This document shows, in pieces, positions 7,338 to 15,499 of a stretch of DNA of 64,000 nt; within the stretch, counting starts at the first letter, position 1; each line of letters opens with the position of its first letter. The DNA comes from an uncultured Pseudohongiella sp. GTDB lineage: Bacteria; Pseudomonadota; Gammaproteobacteria; Pseudomonadales; Pseudohongiellaceae. Location of the stretch: NCBI GenBank assembly GCA_902537815.1, contig CACBCS010000007.1, positions 17,969 through 81,968 on the forward strand, in the 5' to 3' direction. A program made the translations under genes and the position numbers. The notes under the pieces are model-generated. The model was not told the DNA's origin, did not search any database, and worked only from the letters and a program-made list of their open reading frames with translations.

Positions 7338-9659
7338 TCAGATATTTTCGCCAGAGTCGTTCGAGAATTTGTTGTCGAAACGTTTCAGTATCGTCGGTAA
7401 GTAGACCAAGTCGAGCACCAGCGCCAGAATGACGATAGGTACAAGCAGTTTGGCTGACTGCTGGAAATAGATGGTGTTGGCGAAAATCAAGATGGTGGTT
7501 CCCAGTGCCAGCACCAGGGTGGTGACCGTCAGCGCCGGACCGGCTATCTGTATCGAGTGGGCAACAGCCTCTGACTGAGAAACACCGCCCCGGCGACTCT
7601 CCAGATAGTGGCTAAGGATGTGCACCGTGTCATCCACAACCAGACCGATGCTGATGCTGAACAGCATCATTACAAAGGGGTCCAGTTGTCCAACCAGAAT
7701 AGCCCAAAAGCCAAAGACCATGGTTGCAGGAAGCAGATTGGGCAGCACGCTGAGAATTCCGAAGTAGGTGCTCCCGAAGCCAAGCACCAGAGTCAGCGTT
7801 ATCAGCAGGAGACTGACGGTGTACCCCTGCAGCAACTCGGTGGTTACCAGTTCGTCCATTCTCGAGAACAGCAGCAGCCCGCTGCCATGAATCAGTTCAG
7901 CATCAGTGAAAATTTCAGAAAATTTCTGGGTGATCTGAATGTCGAGATCCAGCACTTCCTGATTGGAGATTTGTGTTGCGTTGATGAACACGGTCATGGC
8001 CGATAGATCATCACTGACGAAACCGCTTATGGGGAACTCTCTGCTGTTGACCAGCCTAAAAGCGTCCAGATAGTTTTCAACGGTTTCTTCAGTGTCCGGC
8101 AAGTAAAAATATTCCGGATTCTGGTCGTTGATGAATTGGTTAATTGTCTTGAGCACGTCGTTGAGGCTGGCGACCGACTCCACGCTCTCGAGACTGGCTA
8201 GCCATCCGGTAAACGCCTCTACCTCCTGTAAAAAGCCGACATCAACGATTCCGTTCTGGTCGGGCGTCTTGATTGCATAGGTCAGAGCAGGCCCGCGGTT
8301 CATTTTCTCGGCTACCTGATTATAGTACTCGCGTATATCACCATCGTTGGCGATAAAATCGAGTCGATTAAAATCGGTTTCGTTGAGCGGAAGGAGCATT
8401 GCGGTGCCCAATGCCAGGCCCGAGAAGAGCAGAAAAATAGACTTGTCGTGTGTGTTGGTGAAAGCGATGACGCGGTCAAGCAGGCGCTGCATGAAAACGG
8501 TTTGATCCGGCACATCCTGTTTACCGAGGGCGGTGAACCAGACCATGGTGGCCGGCAGCATGGTGAAGGTCAGGCCATAGGCGAAAACGATTCCGACAGC
8601 CACGATCTGACCAAAATCCTGTATTGCAGGTGAGGAGGTCATATTGAGCGAAGAAAATCCGATCGCTGTGGTCAACGCTGCCAGAGAGACCGGCTGAAAA
8701 TTATAGGACAGGCTGTGCTCCATGGCCGAAAGCCTGCCCATGCCCGATGCGAGTGCCTGTTTGTAGATTGAAATGATATGAACGCTGTTGGCGACAGCGA
8801 TGATGATTACTACTAACGGCGCGATGATAGAAATGTTGTTGAATGAAAAACCCAGATAATTGACTGTTCCAACCGTGCATGCTGCAGTTACCACCACATG
8901 AACCAGGATGCAGGCGCCGAGAGTGAGTGAACGAAAACAATAGCAGATTATCAGCACGCAGATGAGGATGACGATTGGCAACAGGCTGGTCAGATCTTCG
9001 ATCATTGCGCTCTGGCTGGACTGCTCCAGGATCATCTCCGAGCCGACATAGAGTTCGACGCCCGGATGACGCTGTCGAATGTCGTCTCGCAGCTGCTGAA
9101 TTGCCGCGGCGATTTCTAACCTTTCGCTGGTGCTCGCATCTCTCGCGTCCAGTTCTAAATTTCCAAACGTCAGGCTGGCGTCCTGGCTTAACAAATTGTT
9201 GGTAAGCAATCGATCCTGCACCGCCGATTGGGCCAGCTCAGCAAGTTCGGGTTCGCTGTACTCGTTGATACTCTTCGCGAACAGCCGACGTTGGGTTTCG
9301 GGTGAAATCCAATTCAGGATGGTGGACAGATATCCGGCGTGAGGTATCGCAGCATAACTCTCCCGAAGGTCATTGATAGCCCCCAGCGTCGCCTGAGTGA
9401 ATACGGTCTGGCCCGGAGGAGCGACAAAGATAAATGCAGCCTCTGTAGGAATTGGAAACTCTTGGTCCATGAGCTCCAATTCATCGAGGTAGGGGTCACT
9501 TTGCGTGAGCAGCGCATTGAATGTGCCATCAAAGCGGGTTGAGAGCAGTCCGCTGGCTAGCGCGCTGATTACCACGCAGCTTACGAGGAAAAAATGCAGG
9601 CGTGACGTGACGCAACGTGCCGCAAGTTTCTTCGCAAAGGCTGAAAAATCGATTGGCAT
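7338..9659 (-). CDS. RND superfamily (MMPL-type) exporter
   Basis: 773 aa from the ATG at 9657-9659. The layout is one N-terminal span (about residues 20-40), a large periplasmic loop, five clustered spans (about 215-390), a second loop, and five more spans near the C-terminus. GLVVDDTVHILSHYLESR near residue 690 is the duplicated RND helix-4 motif with the proton-relay acidic residues. MMPL/SSD-type RND proteins export lipids or hydrophobic compounds using the proton gradient. No membrane fusion protein or TolC-like gene is adjacent. An upstream in-frame TTG at 9722 falls in a terminator hairpin and is rejected as start. It is co-transcribed with the thioesterase. Confidence 0.85.
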   Translation of the reverse strand: MPIDFSAFAKKLAARCVTSRLHFFLVSCVVISALASGLLSTRFDGTFNALLTQSDPYLDELELMDQEFPIPTEAAFIFVAPPGQTVFTQATLGAINDLRESYAAIPHAGYLSTILNWISPETQRRLFAKSINEYSEPELAELAQSAVQDRLLTNNLLSQDASLTFGNLELDARDASTSERLEIAAAIQQLRDDIRQRHPGVELYVGSEMILEQSSQSAMIEDLTSLLPIVILICVLIICYCFRSLTLGACILVHVVVTAACTVGTVNYLGFSFNNISIIAPLVVIIIAVANSVHIISIYKQALASGMGRLSAMEHSLSYNFQPVSLAALTTAIGFSSLNMTSSPAIQDFGQIVAVGIVFAYGLTFTMLPATMVWFTALGKQDVPDQTVFMQRLLDRVIAFTNTHDKSIFLLFSGLALGTAMLLPLNETDFNRLDFIANDGDIREYYNQVAEKMNRGPALTYAIKTPDQNGIVDVGFLQEVEAFTGWLASLESVESVASLNDVLKTINQFINDQNPEYFYLPDTEETVENYLDAFRLVNSREFPISGFVSDDLSAMTVFINATQISNQEVLDLDIQITQKFSEIFTDAELIHGSGLLLFSRMDELVTTELLQGYTVSLLLITLTLVLGFGSTYFGILSVLPNLLPATMVFGFWAILVGQLDPFVMMLFSISIGLVVDDTVHILSHYLESRRGGVSQSEAVAHSIQIAGPALTVTTLVLALGTTILIFANTIYFQQSAKLLVPIVILALVLDLVYLPTILKRFDNKFSNDSGENI

Positions 9660-9716
9660 GGTTCGACGGATCGCGGTTTTAAAGTGAATCGGTAATCTTA
9701 AACAACATCTGTTGCT

Positions 9717-9751
9717 CACCAAAAAGGGAGGCAGAGCCTCCCTTTTTGGTG
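9717..9751. terminator. perfect 16-bp palindromic terminator
   Basis: Arms 9717-9732 and 9736-9751 are perfect reverse complements (core AAAAAGGGAGGC) around a 3-nt AGA loop. U-runs occur in either direction, so it can terminate both ways. It lies just after the minus-strand redoxin gene and before the minus-strand RND gene, so its likely job is to end the redoxin transcript and insulate the exporter. Confidence 0.9.
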
Positions 9752-9775
9752 TTGCGCGAAAACTGAAGGTTCCGA

Positions 9776-10372
9776 CTAGGTGTCGAAGATTGCTATCAGA
9801 CAGCCCTTGGAATCGGGAATGTCATCCATATTGACCACGCCGCCGGCGAGTACAGTATTGAGGGCATCCTTCAGATAGTGCTCGCTGGCCTCATTCCGCT
9901 GAGTTTCGTAACCCAGCTGGTCGTTGATGGGGCCGCGAAACAACACCTCACGGGTGCGGGGATTGACGATAAACACCTCAGCCGTGCGCTCAACGCCGAG
10001 AGCCTTAGCCAGGTGCTGCCCCTCATCTTTCATAATGGGAAAGTCGATTCCGAACTCGCCCGCTTCTTTTGCGATTCTTGGAAGATTGTCCTGTATGTTC
10101 GAGTTGAACATGGTGAACTCAATGTTCCTGTCGGCGAATTCATCGCGAACGGCCCGGTAGTTTGGCAGGGCGATACGCGCAATCGGGCAGCCCACGCCCT
10201 GAACATAAAACACGACGTAATCATAGGCCTCATAGCTCTCCAGCGTATGAACCTCACCGAGATGATCAGTAAGCTCAAATTCCGGAATCGACCGCAGCCA
10301 CTCATCGCCTAGCGAGGCGGCCGAAATGGTCGCAGCGGCGAGGGCAACGATTAACCTGTTCAACCAATTCAT
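9776..10372 (-). CDS. secreted redoxin (AhpC/TSA-like thioredoxin fold)
   Basis: 198 aa. A signal peptide spans residues 1-22. The redoxin domain follows, with FELTDHLGEVHTLESY and FYVQGVGCPIARIALP, where C62-P63 is the peroxidatic-type cysteine. A second cysteine, C191, sits near the C-terminus and could resolve it. It aligns along its length with the N-terminal domain of the fusion protein at 1497-3206, whose equivalent cysteine is serine. It is expected in the periplasm, with an unknown substrate. The ATG at 10372 has AGGAG 6 nt upstream; an adjacent GTG at 10375 is less well spaced. The gene ends at a strong terminator and lies between two RND exporter genes. Confidence 0.75.
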   Translation of the reverse strand: MNWLNRLIVALAAATISAASLGDEWLRSIPEFELTDHLGEVHTLESYEAYDYVVFYVQGVGCPIARIALPNYRAVRDEFADRNIEFTMFNSNIQDNLPRIAKEAGEFGIDFPIMKDEGQHLAKALGVERTAEVFIVNPRTREVLFRGPINDQLGYETQRNEASEHYLKDALNTVLAGGVVNMDDIPDSKGCLIAIFDT

Positions 10373-10851
10373 CACTGACTCCTAGTTTCTGTTCAATTTC
10401 ACTTCTGTTAGTGCGCGGCTCCTGAATCCCCGTGCCAACCGGTGATCTCACAACTGCGCGGAGGCTTACGCGAAGCGGGTTGCCGTCTGAAAAAGTAGGG
10501 TCGATCTTAACAACTTTCAACCCGCCAGCCCAGTTTCAATCTGAGTCGTTGCTGCTGGAGTGAGAATGACGACATAGATTTTCTTTTATATTATTAAAAA
10601 CAATTACTTACAATATGCACAATGAACAGGAAAACGCAGGTCAGGGGTATGCCACGGTCCCACTGTTCAGCCCGAGAGGCCCGCCTGAAGACTTTTCGGC
10701 AGTGACGTTCAGGCCTCAGCCCCGGCGCACTGGCCGCTGTTGGCGGGCTGGAAACGGTGATCGCGCTTGGCACTATCGCCGGGTGGTGCCAATCGATAAC
10801 TGAAGGGAAACAGCGTATAGTTCCAGCCGTATCAGCACAGTGCACAGAACT
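10373..10851. other. intergenic region between divergent redoxin and RND exporter genes
   Basis: About 480 bp without a credible gene. It contains an AT-rich patch at 10575-10615 suited to a promoter (TACAAT at 10609-10614, no convincing -35) and the TTGGCAC/GTGCCAA dyad at 10767-10792. A 62-codon plus-strand reading frame starting at 10615 has no SD and a composition unlike its neighbours. I do not call it a gene. Confidence 0.5.
10767..10792. repeat. inverted repeat TTGGCAC-N12-GTGCCAA
   Basis: A perfect 7-bp dyad with a 12-nt spacer, 60 bp upstream of the RND exporter start. The half-site and spacing resemble a dimeric repressor operator rather than a terminator, because no T run follows. 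The regulator is unknown. Confidence 0.4.
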
Positions 10852-13335
10852 ATGACTTCGAAGATCGCCCGGCTCTATTCCCACTCTGTTTTTGAAAGAC
10901 CAAAGCTGGTCATTGTCATGCTGCTGGCGCTGGTGGTCTTTTTTGCCTGGCACGCGCAGAATTTCCGGCTGGATGCGTCGGCAGACTCCTTGCTGCTGGA
11001 AAATGACCCCGATCTTGAATTCTCAAGGGAGATCAATAACCGCTACGGTACTGCCGATTCGGTAACTGTTGCCTACTCTCCTGACGGTAACTTATTTGAC
11101 CCTGCCGAACTGCAGGTGCTCGGGCGCCTCAGTGAAGACCTTCTGGCCATTGATCGGGTGGAATCTGTGAACAGTATTCTGACCGTGCCAATTTTTGGTG
11201 ATACCCCGCTTACCGGTATTTCTGAAGATTACCTGACCCTGCTGGCACCGGAAACCGATCTTGCTGCGGCGCAAGAGGAGATCATGACCAGTCCGATTTT
11301 CCGCAATGCGCTGCTGAGTCCTGACGGTGAGACAGCCGGTATTCAGGTGAGCTTTGCCCTCGACGAAAAAGCCCGCTCGTTGGTTAATCGTCGCTCGGAG
11401 CTGCGGATTCTGAGCCGCGCCGGCGACGCCAGCCCTGAACAGTTGGCCGAGCTGATTCAGGTTGAGGCGGAATATGCCAATTACAGTGTGCAGGCGGCAG
11501 ATCGGCAGCACGAATTAATCAGTGAAATACGGGCAACGCTCGATAGGTATCGGGATGGCGCGGAGATTTATCTGGGCGGCGCACCAATGATAGCCGACGA
11601 TTTGGTGACCTTTGTGCAGGGCGATCTCAGTAGCTTCAGTATCGCCGTGGTTCTTCTTATTGTCTTTGCTCTTGGTCTTATTTTTCGCAAGTTACGATGG
11701 GTGGCAATACCGCTGGCCTGTTGCGCGGTAGCGGGCGTCATCATGGTCGGAGTCCTCGGACTGATGGACTGGCGTGTCACCGTTGTTTCTTCTAATTTTA
11801 TTTCATTGCTGTTGATCATCACGATTTCACTCACCGTGCATCTGACCGTACGCTATCGGGAATTAAGGGCGACCCGACACCACAGTGATCACGATAAGCT
11901 GCTCAGGCATGCGGTTCTCAGCATGTATCGCCCCTGCCTATACACGGCGCTGACTACCCTGGTCGCGTTCGGTTCTCTGGTTGTGAGCGGGATTTTGCCA
12001 ATAATCACGTTTGGCTGGATGATGATGATGGGTGTGGTGACTGCTTTACTGGTCGCCTTCACACTTTTTCCTTCTATCATGAGCTTGCTCAAGACTGACG
12101 AAAGCGAGTTCGGTACTGGTCTTCGTCTGAATTTGACCGGCTTTCTTGCCCGTGCGACAGACAGGTTGAACAACACAGTTCTGGTGATCTACGGCCTGAT
12201 ACTGCTGTTCAGCATGATGGGACTGAGCCAGCTGAGGGTGGAAAACAGCTTCATCGATTACTTCAGAGAAAGCACAGAAATTTATCAGGGCATGAGCCTG
12301 TTTGATGAGAAGCTCGGTGGCACTCTGTCCTTTGATGTTGTGGTCGATCTGCCAGATGGCGACGCGCCATTTGACGATGGATTTGATGATGGATTCGATG
12401 ACGGGTTTTCAGACAGCGGCAGTGAAGACGCCTATTGGTTTACTGCCCCGAAAATGGAACAGATCAAAGCCATCCATGAATACCTTGATGCCGATCTGCA
12501 AACCGGCAAGGTGCTCTCGTTCGGCGCCATTGTGCAACTGGCTGAAAAACTCAATGGTAACCAGGAAGTAGATGGGTTTCTCTGGGCAATCCTTTACAAC
12601 CGTATTCCCGAGGCGCTGAAGGATACTGTCCTGACCCCCTTTATCTCGGTCGCTGACAACCAGACCCGATTCAATGTCCGGGTGATCGAATCGGCGCCCG
12701 ATCTGAATCGCAATGAGCTGTTGCAGCGCATAGAGCGCGGCGTTGAAGAAGAGTTTGGCTTGGCGGACGAGGACGTACGCGTTACCGGTATTCTGGTGAT
12801 GTACAACAACGTCCTGCAGAGCCTGTTTCAATCACAGATTCTGACGCTCGGAGTGGTGATGCTGGCCATCATGCTGATGTTTCTCGCCCTATTTCGCTCG
12901 CTCTCCATAGCGGTAATCTGCATTATCCCCAATGCCATTGCTGCCGCATTTGTCCTTGGCATCATGGGTTGGGCACACATCCCGCTGGATATCATGACCA
13001 TCACAATCGCAGCGATATCCGTTGGCATCGGGGTCGACAATACCATTCACTACATGCACCGGTTTAAGCGCGAGTTTCCCCGCTTCGGTGATTACCGCGC
13101 AACCATGCATTTCTGCCACAACAGTATCGGGCGAGCCATGTATTTTACGTCGATGACTATTGTCGCCGGCTTTTCTATTTTGGCGCTGTCGAATTTCATT
13201 CCGACGATTGTATTTGGACTGTTGACTAGTCTTGCCATGCTGGTTGCCTTGACCGGCTCTCTGACCCTGTTGCCCCAGTTGCTTATCTCTTTCAAACCTC
13301 TCGGTGCGGAGGAGGGTTCTGGCGGCCATGTCTGA
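10852..13335 (+). CDS. RND superfamily (MMPL-type) exporter with Asp-rich periplasmic repeat
   Basis: 827 aa from the ATG at 10852; an in-frame GTG at 10840 is possible. It has an N-terminal span near residues 20-40, a periplasmic loop, a five-helix bundle (about 250-420), a second loop and five more spans. The helix-4 motifs are ISLTVHLTVRYRELR (first half, with no acidic residue) and VGIGVDNTIHYMHRFKRE (second half, with Asp). The second loop contains three tandem FDDG units at residues 507-518. The family exports lipids or hydrophobic substrates using the proton gradient. It is only distantly similar to the exporter at 7338-9659. A dyad at 10767-10792 may regulate it. Confidence 0.85.
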   Translation: MTSKIARLYSHSVFERPKLVIVMLLALVVFFAWHAQNFRLDASADSLLLENDPDLEFSREINNRYGTADSVTVAYSPDGNLFDPAELQVLGRLSEDLLAIDRVESVNSILTVPIFGDTPLTGISEDYLTLLAPETDLAAAQEEIMTSPIFRNALLSPDGETAGIQVSFALDEKARSLVNRRSELRILSRAGDASPEQLAELIQVEAEYANYSVQAADRQHELISEIRATLDRYRDGAEIYLGGAPMIADDLVTFVQGDLSSFSIAVVLLIVFALGLIFRKLRWVAIPLACCAVAGVIMVGVLGLMDWRVTVVSSNFISLLLIITISLTVHLTVRYRELRATRHHSDHDKLLRHAVLSMYRPCLYTALTTLVAFGSLVVSGILPIITFGWMMMMGVVTALLVAFTLFPSIMSLLKTDESEFGTGLRLNLTGFLARATDRLNNTVLVIYGLILLFSMMGLSQLRVENSFIDYFRESTEIYQGMSLFDEKLGGTLSFDVVVDLPDGDAPFDDGFDDGFDDGFSDSGSEDAYWFTAPKMEQIKAIHEYLDADLQTGKVLSFGAIVQLAEKLNGNQEVDGFLWAILYNRIPEALKDTVLTPFISVADNQTRFNVRVIESAPDLNRNELLQRIERGVEEEFGLADEDVRVTGILVMYNNVLQSLFQSQILTLGVVMLAIMLMFLALFRSLSIAVICIIPNAIAAAFVLGIMGWAHIPLDIMTITIAAISVGIGVDNTIHYMHRFKREFPRFGDYRATMHFCHNSIGRAMYFTSMTIVAGFSILALSNFIPTIVFGLLTSLAMLVALTGSLTLLPQLLISFKPLGAEEGSGGHV

Positions 13336-13429
13336 GTGGCACTGTTGCAAGCGCAGAGTAAGCGATCACAAGGCCACGCATGGCGAGTAGAGATGCAGAA
13401 GCTGACGCTCCGGATTTGATGAAGCAATC

Positions 13430-13852
13430 ATGACATGCGTCTCTTTCCCAATGATACGGATCGGCTGCTGGCTTGGCAGCGCAATGTTGCTTGCGGCATG
13501 CGCCAAGACTGAGCCTGCGGCCGAAGCTCCGATGAGCCTGCTGGCCACCTACATGCAGGATCCTGCGGCCGTTGAGCGCGGTGCCAGGATATACGACGGA
13601 ACCTGCGCTCAGTTCTGTCACGAAGCAGAACCCCGCGTCGGGGAGGAAGTGAATCTGTTCGACTGTCAGTGGCGTTATGGCAATACCGCCGACGAGATTT
13701 TTCAGATAACAACATCAGGCATTCCGGGTACCCGGATGGTGGGTTATGGCAATAACTTTCCTGAAGGAAAACAGGACCTGTGGAAGTTGATTGCCTTCAT
13801 AAAGACCAAGCAGCCTGAGTGTGAGACCAGTGAAATGCAAAAGATTCAATGA
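13430..13852 (+). CDS. small c-type cytochrome-like lipoprotein with CX3CH motif
   Basis: 140 aa. The leader ends LLAAC (C24), a lipobox, so the protein is probably a lipoprotein. The mature part reads ERGARIYDGT-C59-AQF-C63-H64, the context of a cytochrome c haem site but with three residues between the cysteines instead of two. TRMVGYG near residue 104 offers a distal methionine. FDCQW (near residue 80) and PEC near residue 130 add two further cysteines that could form a disulfide. Overall length fits a monohaem class I cytochrome. Neither the start at 13430 nor the in-frame ATG at 13451 has a strong SD. The stop abuts the ClpP-like gene, so they are probably co-transcribed. Confidence 0.6.
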   Translation: MTCVSFPMIRIGCWLGSAMLLAACAKTEPAAEAPMSLLATYMQDPAAVERGARIYDGTCAQFCHEAEPRVGEEVNLFDCQWRYGNTADEIFQITTSGIPGTRMVGYGNNFPEGKQDLWKLIAFIKTKQPECETSEMQKIQ

Positions 13853-13863
13853 GGAAGGAAACC

Positions 13864-14454
13864 ATGCACAGCACCCAGGAAGATGACAAGCCGGCCACTC
13901 AGACTCCAGCCAGATCCGGATTTATGGATGAGAAGCTGTTTAAGTCGCGCGCTATCACCCTATTCGGCAGTATTGATGACAAGCTTGCCCGATCGGTCAC
14001 TGAGCGGCTTCTGGCACTGGCCTCAGACGGCGATGATCCGATCACTTTATACATCAGCTCGCCCGGCGGTCACGTTGAATCCGGCGATGTGATTTATGAC
14101 ATGATTAAATTTATTCAGCCGGTGGTCAAAGTGGTTGGCACGGGCTGGGTGGCCAGCGCGGCAACAACGATCTATCTGGCCGCAGAGAAAGAAAATCGCT
14201 TTTCTTTGCCGAATACCCGCTTTCTGGTGCATCAGCCTCTGGGTGGTGCCCGTGGCGATGCTACCGATATCGCTATTCAGGCAGAACAGATTGTCAAAAT
14301 GAGAGCGCGGATTAATAAGCTGATCGCAAACGAAACGGGCCAGCCCCTTGATCGTGTTGCCCAGGATACAGATCGCGACTACTGGATGACCGTGGAAGAG
14401 GCCGTTGAATATGGCATCGTAGGTAAAGTCATCAGCTCTGTTTCAGATATCTAG
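13864..14454 (+). CDS. ClpP-like serine protease (second-type ClpP)
   Basis: 196 aa. It aligns with ClpP across YISSPGGHVESG, GTGWVASAATTIYLAAE, RFLVHQPLGGARGDATDI and YWMTVEEAVEYGIVGKV. The catalytic triad appears intact as S98, H123 and D172, with the E. coli ClpP spacing (25 and 49 residues). GWVAS replaces the usual GQAAS and the N-terminus is different, so it resembles the divergent ClpP2 paralogs such as that of Pseudomonas. There is no clpX or tig next door. Start 13864 has an excellent SD, GAGGAAGGAA. An upstream in-frame ATG at 13849 overlaps the preceding stop and is less likely. Which unfoldase it works with is unknown. Confidence 0.85.
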   Translation: MHSTQEDDKPATQTPARSGFMDEKLFKSRAITLFGSIDDKLARSVTERLLALASDGDDPITLYISSPGGHVESGDVIYDMIKFIQPVVKVVGTGWVASAATTIYLAAEKENRFSLPNTRFLVHQPLGGARGDATDIAIQAEQIVKMRARINKLIANETGQPLDRVAQDTDRDYWMTVEEAVEYGIVGKVISSVSDI

Positions 14455-14870
14455 TTGTTCGAGTCTGATGCCGCCTGGCCGGCGACTTTCCTGAAGATTG
14501 CCTGGCGGCCCTGCGACAGCGCACACACTACCATGAATTCGGGCTGACAGCTGGCGGCGGATAGTACGGCCGTCTTTGCGTCCAGTAATTCAGCCCGGAT
14601 GACGCCGGTGGCGCCGGCGTATTCGACCTCTACGCGGGCAATATTACCGTCTACTTTGCCGTCTCCGCTGGACCAGATCTGCCCCATGGATTCTATTTGT
14701 TTGATCTTCAGCAACCCGTTGTCTGATGTCACTCCGATTCTGAACAGGGTGCCTTCAGCGAGCCATTCTCCTTCCCAGTCCGCGTTTGCTACCTGAGTCT
14801 GGGCCGTCACCGGCCCCTGCGCGGCGCTCAGGCTCATCAGCAGCAAAGCCATCAAGCCTCGCCGTTGCAT
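14451..14870 (-). CDS. secreted protein of unknown function
   Basis: 139 aa from the ATG at 14870, with a signal peptide ending PVTAQT near residue 24. The mature part begins ADWEGEWLAEGTLFRIGV and is predicted to be mostly beta strand, with two cysteines (SCQPEFMVVC) near residue 115. It resembles small lipocalin-like periplasmic proteins in outline only. The open frame extends upstream to 14939, overlapping the NnrU gene, but the leader supports the shorter start. Its 3' end overlaps the convergent ClpP-like gene by 4 bp. No function is proposed. Confidence 0.6.
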   Translation of the reverse strand: MQRRGLMALLLMSLSAAQGPVTAQTQVANADWEGEWLAEGTLFRIGVTSDNGLLKIKQIESMGQIWSSGDGKVDGNIARVEVEYAGATGVIRAELLDAKTAVLSAASCQPEFMVVCALSQGRQAIFRKVAGQAASDSNN

Positions 14871-14931
14871 TGCCCGGCCGTGTGGTCGGGCATATTGCAG
14901 CGTTCGCTTCTGAAGTAATCTCTGAATTGGC

Positions 14932-15492
14932 TCAAGCAAAGTTCAATCCCACGCCAAACAGGTGTCCATGAAATAGCGCCACCAGGGCGTACAAGAGCGA
15001 TCCAAGCAGAATCGCTATCGCATCCCAAACAATACCCGGGGCACGCGAGACAGGCCTCGCAGTTCCCCACATCGTAACAAACTTTAGCATGCTCCATATC
15101 GCGAAGCTGCCGAATAGCAGAATCGAAGCGAGATCGCCATTTGACCAGAGATGCGCAAGCCCCCAGAGTCCAACCCCCAAAAGCATGGGATTGCGGGTTA
15201 CTGCAGCGAGGTGGGAGAGAGGGATATTGCCGGCGGTCACCAGGATTATCCCAGGCAACATCAGAAAGTGACTGACCACACGCCACTCGAATGGCGGCTG
15301 CCAGACCATGAAAAAAGTGGCCTGGCTTTTGCCCAGCACAATCAGTCCGAGACCGATGGCAGTTGCCAGGCTGAAGGTGCCTTTATAGGTAGCCTCTGAA
15401 GGCAGTTTGACAACTATGCCATCGCGTAGTCCCATTTCGCGCAGCAGGTGTGGGATAAAAAACAGCAGCAGGCCAATAACAAGAAGGGGCAT
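14932..15492 (-). CDS. NnrU family membrane protein
   Basis: 186 aa with six or so membrane spans and the NnrU pattern: FFIPHLLREMGLRD at the N-terminus, GNIPLSHLAAVTRNPMLLGVGLWGLAHLWSNGD in the middle. The last (RNPMLLGVGLWGLAHL) is the family signature with histidines that could bind haem or quinone. NnrU was named next to nitric-oxide reductase genes, but no denitrification gene is visible here. It starts 7 nt after the molybdenum hydroxylase subunit and has no SD of its own, so it is translationally coupled to that operon. Confidence 0.85.
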   Translation of the reverse strand: MPLLVIGLLLFFIPHLLREMGLRDGIVVKLPSEATYKGTFSLATAIGLGLIVLGKSQATFFMVWQPPFEWRVVSHFLMLPGIILVTAGNIPLSHLAAVTRNPMLLGVGLWGLAHLWSNGDLASILLFGSFAIWSMLKFVTMWGTARPVSRAPGIVWDAIAILLGSLLYALVALFHGHLFGVGLNFA

Positions 15493-15499
15493 GTGGCTG

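Noticed and set aside
9660..9722. TTG start extending the RND exporter by 21 codons
   Set aside because: The start would lie inside the perfect terminator palindrome and has no SD.
10615..10803. 62-codon plus-strand ORF upstream of the RND exporter
   Set aside because: No SD, Arg/Pro/Cys-rich composition unlike neighbours, overlaps the dyad region.
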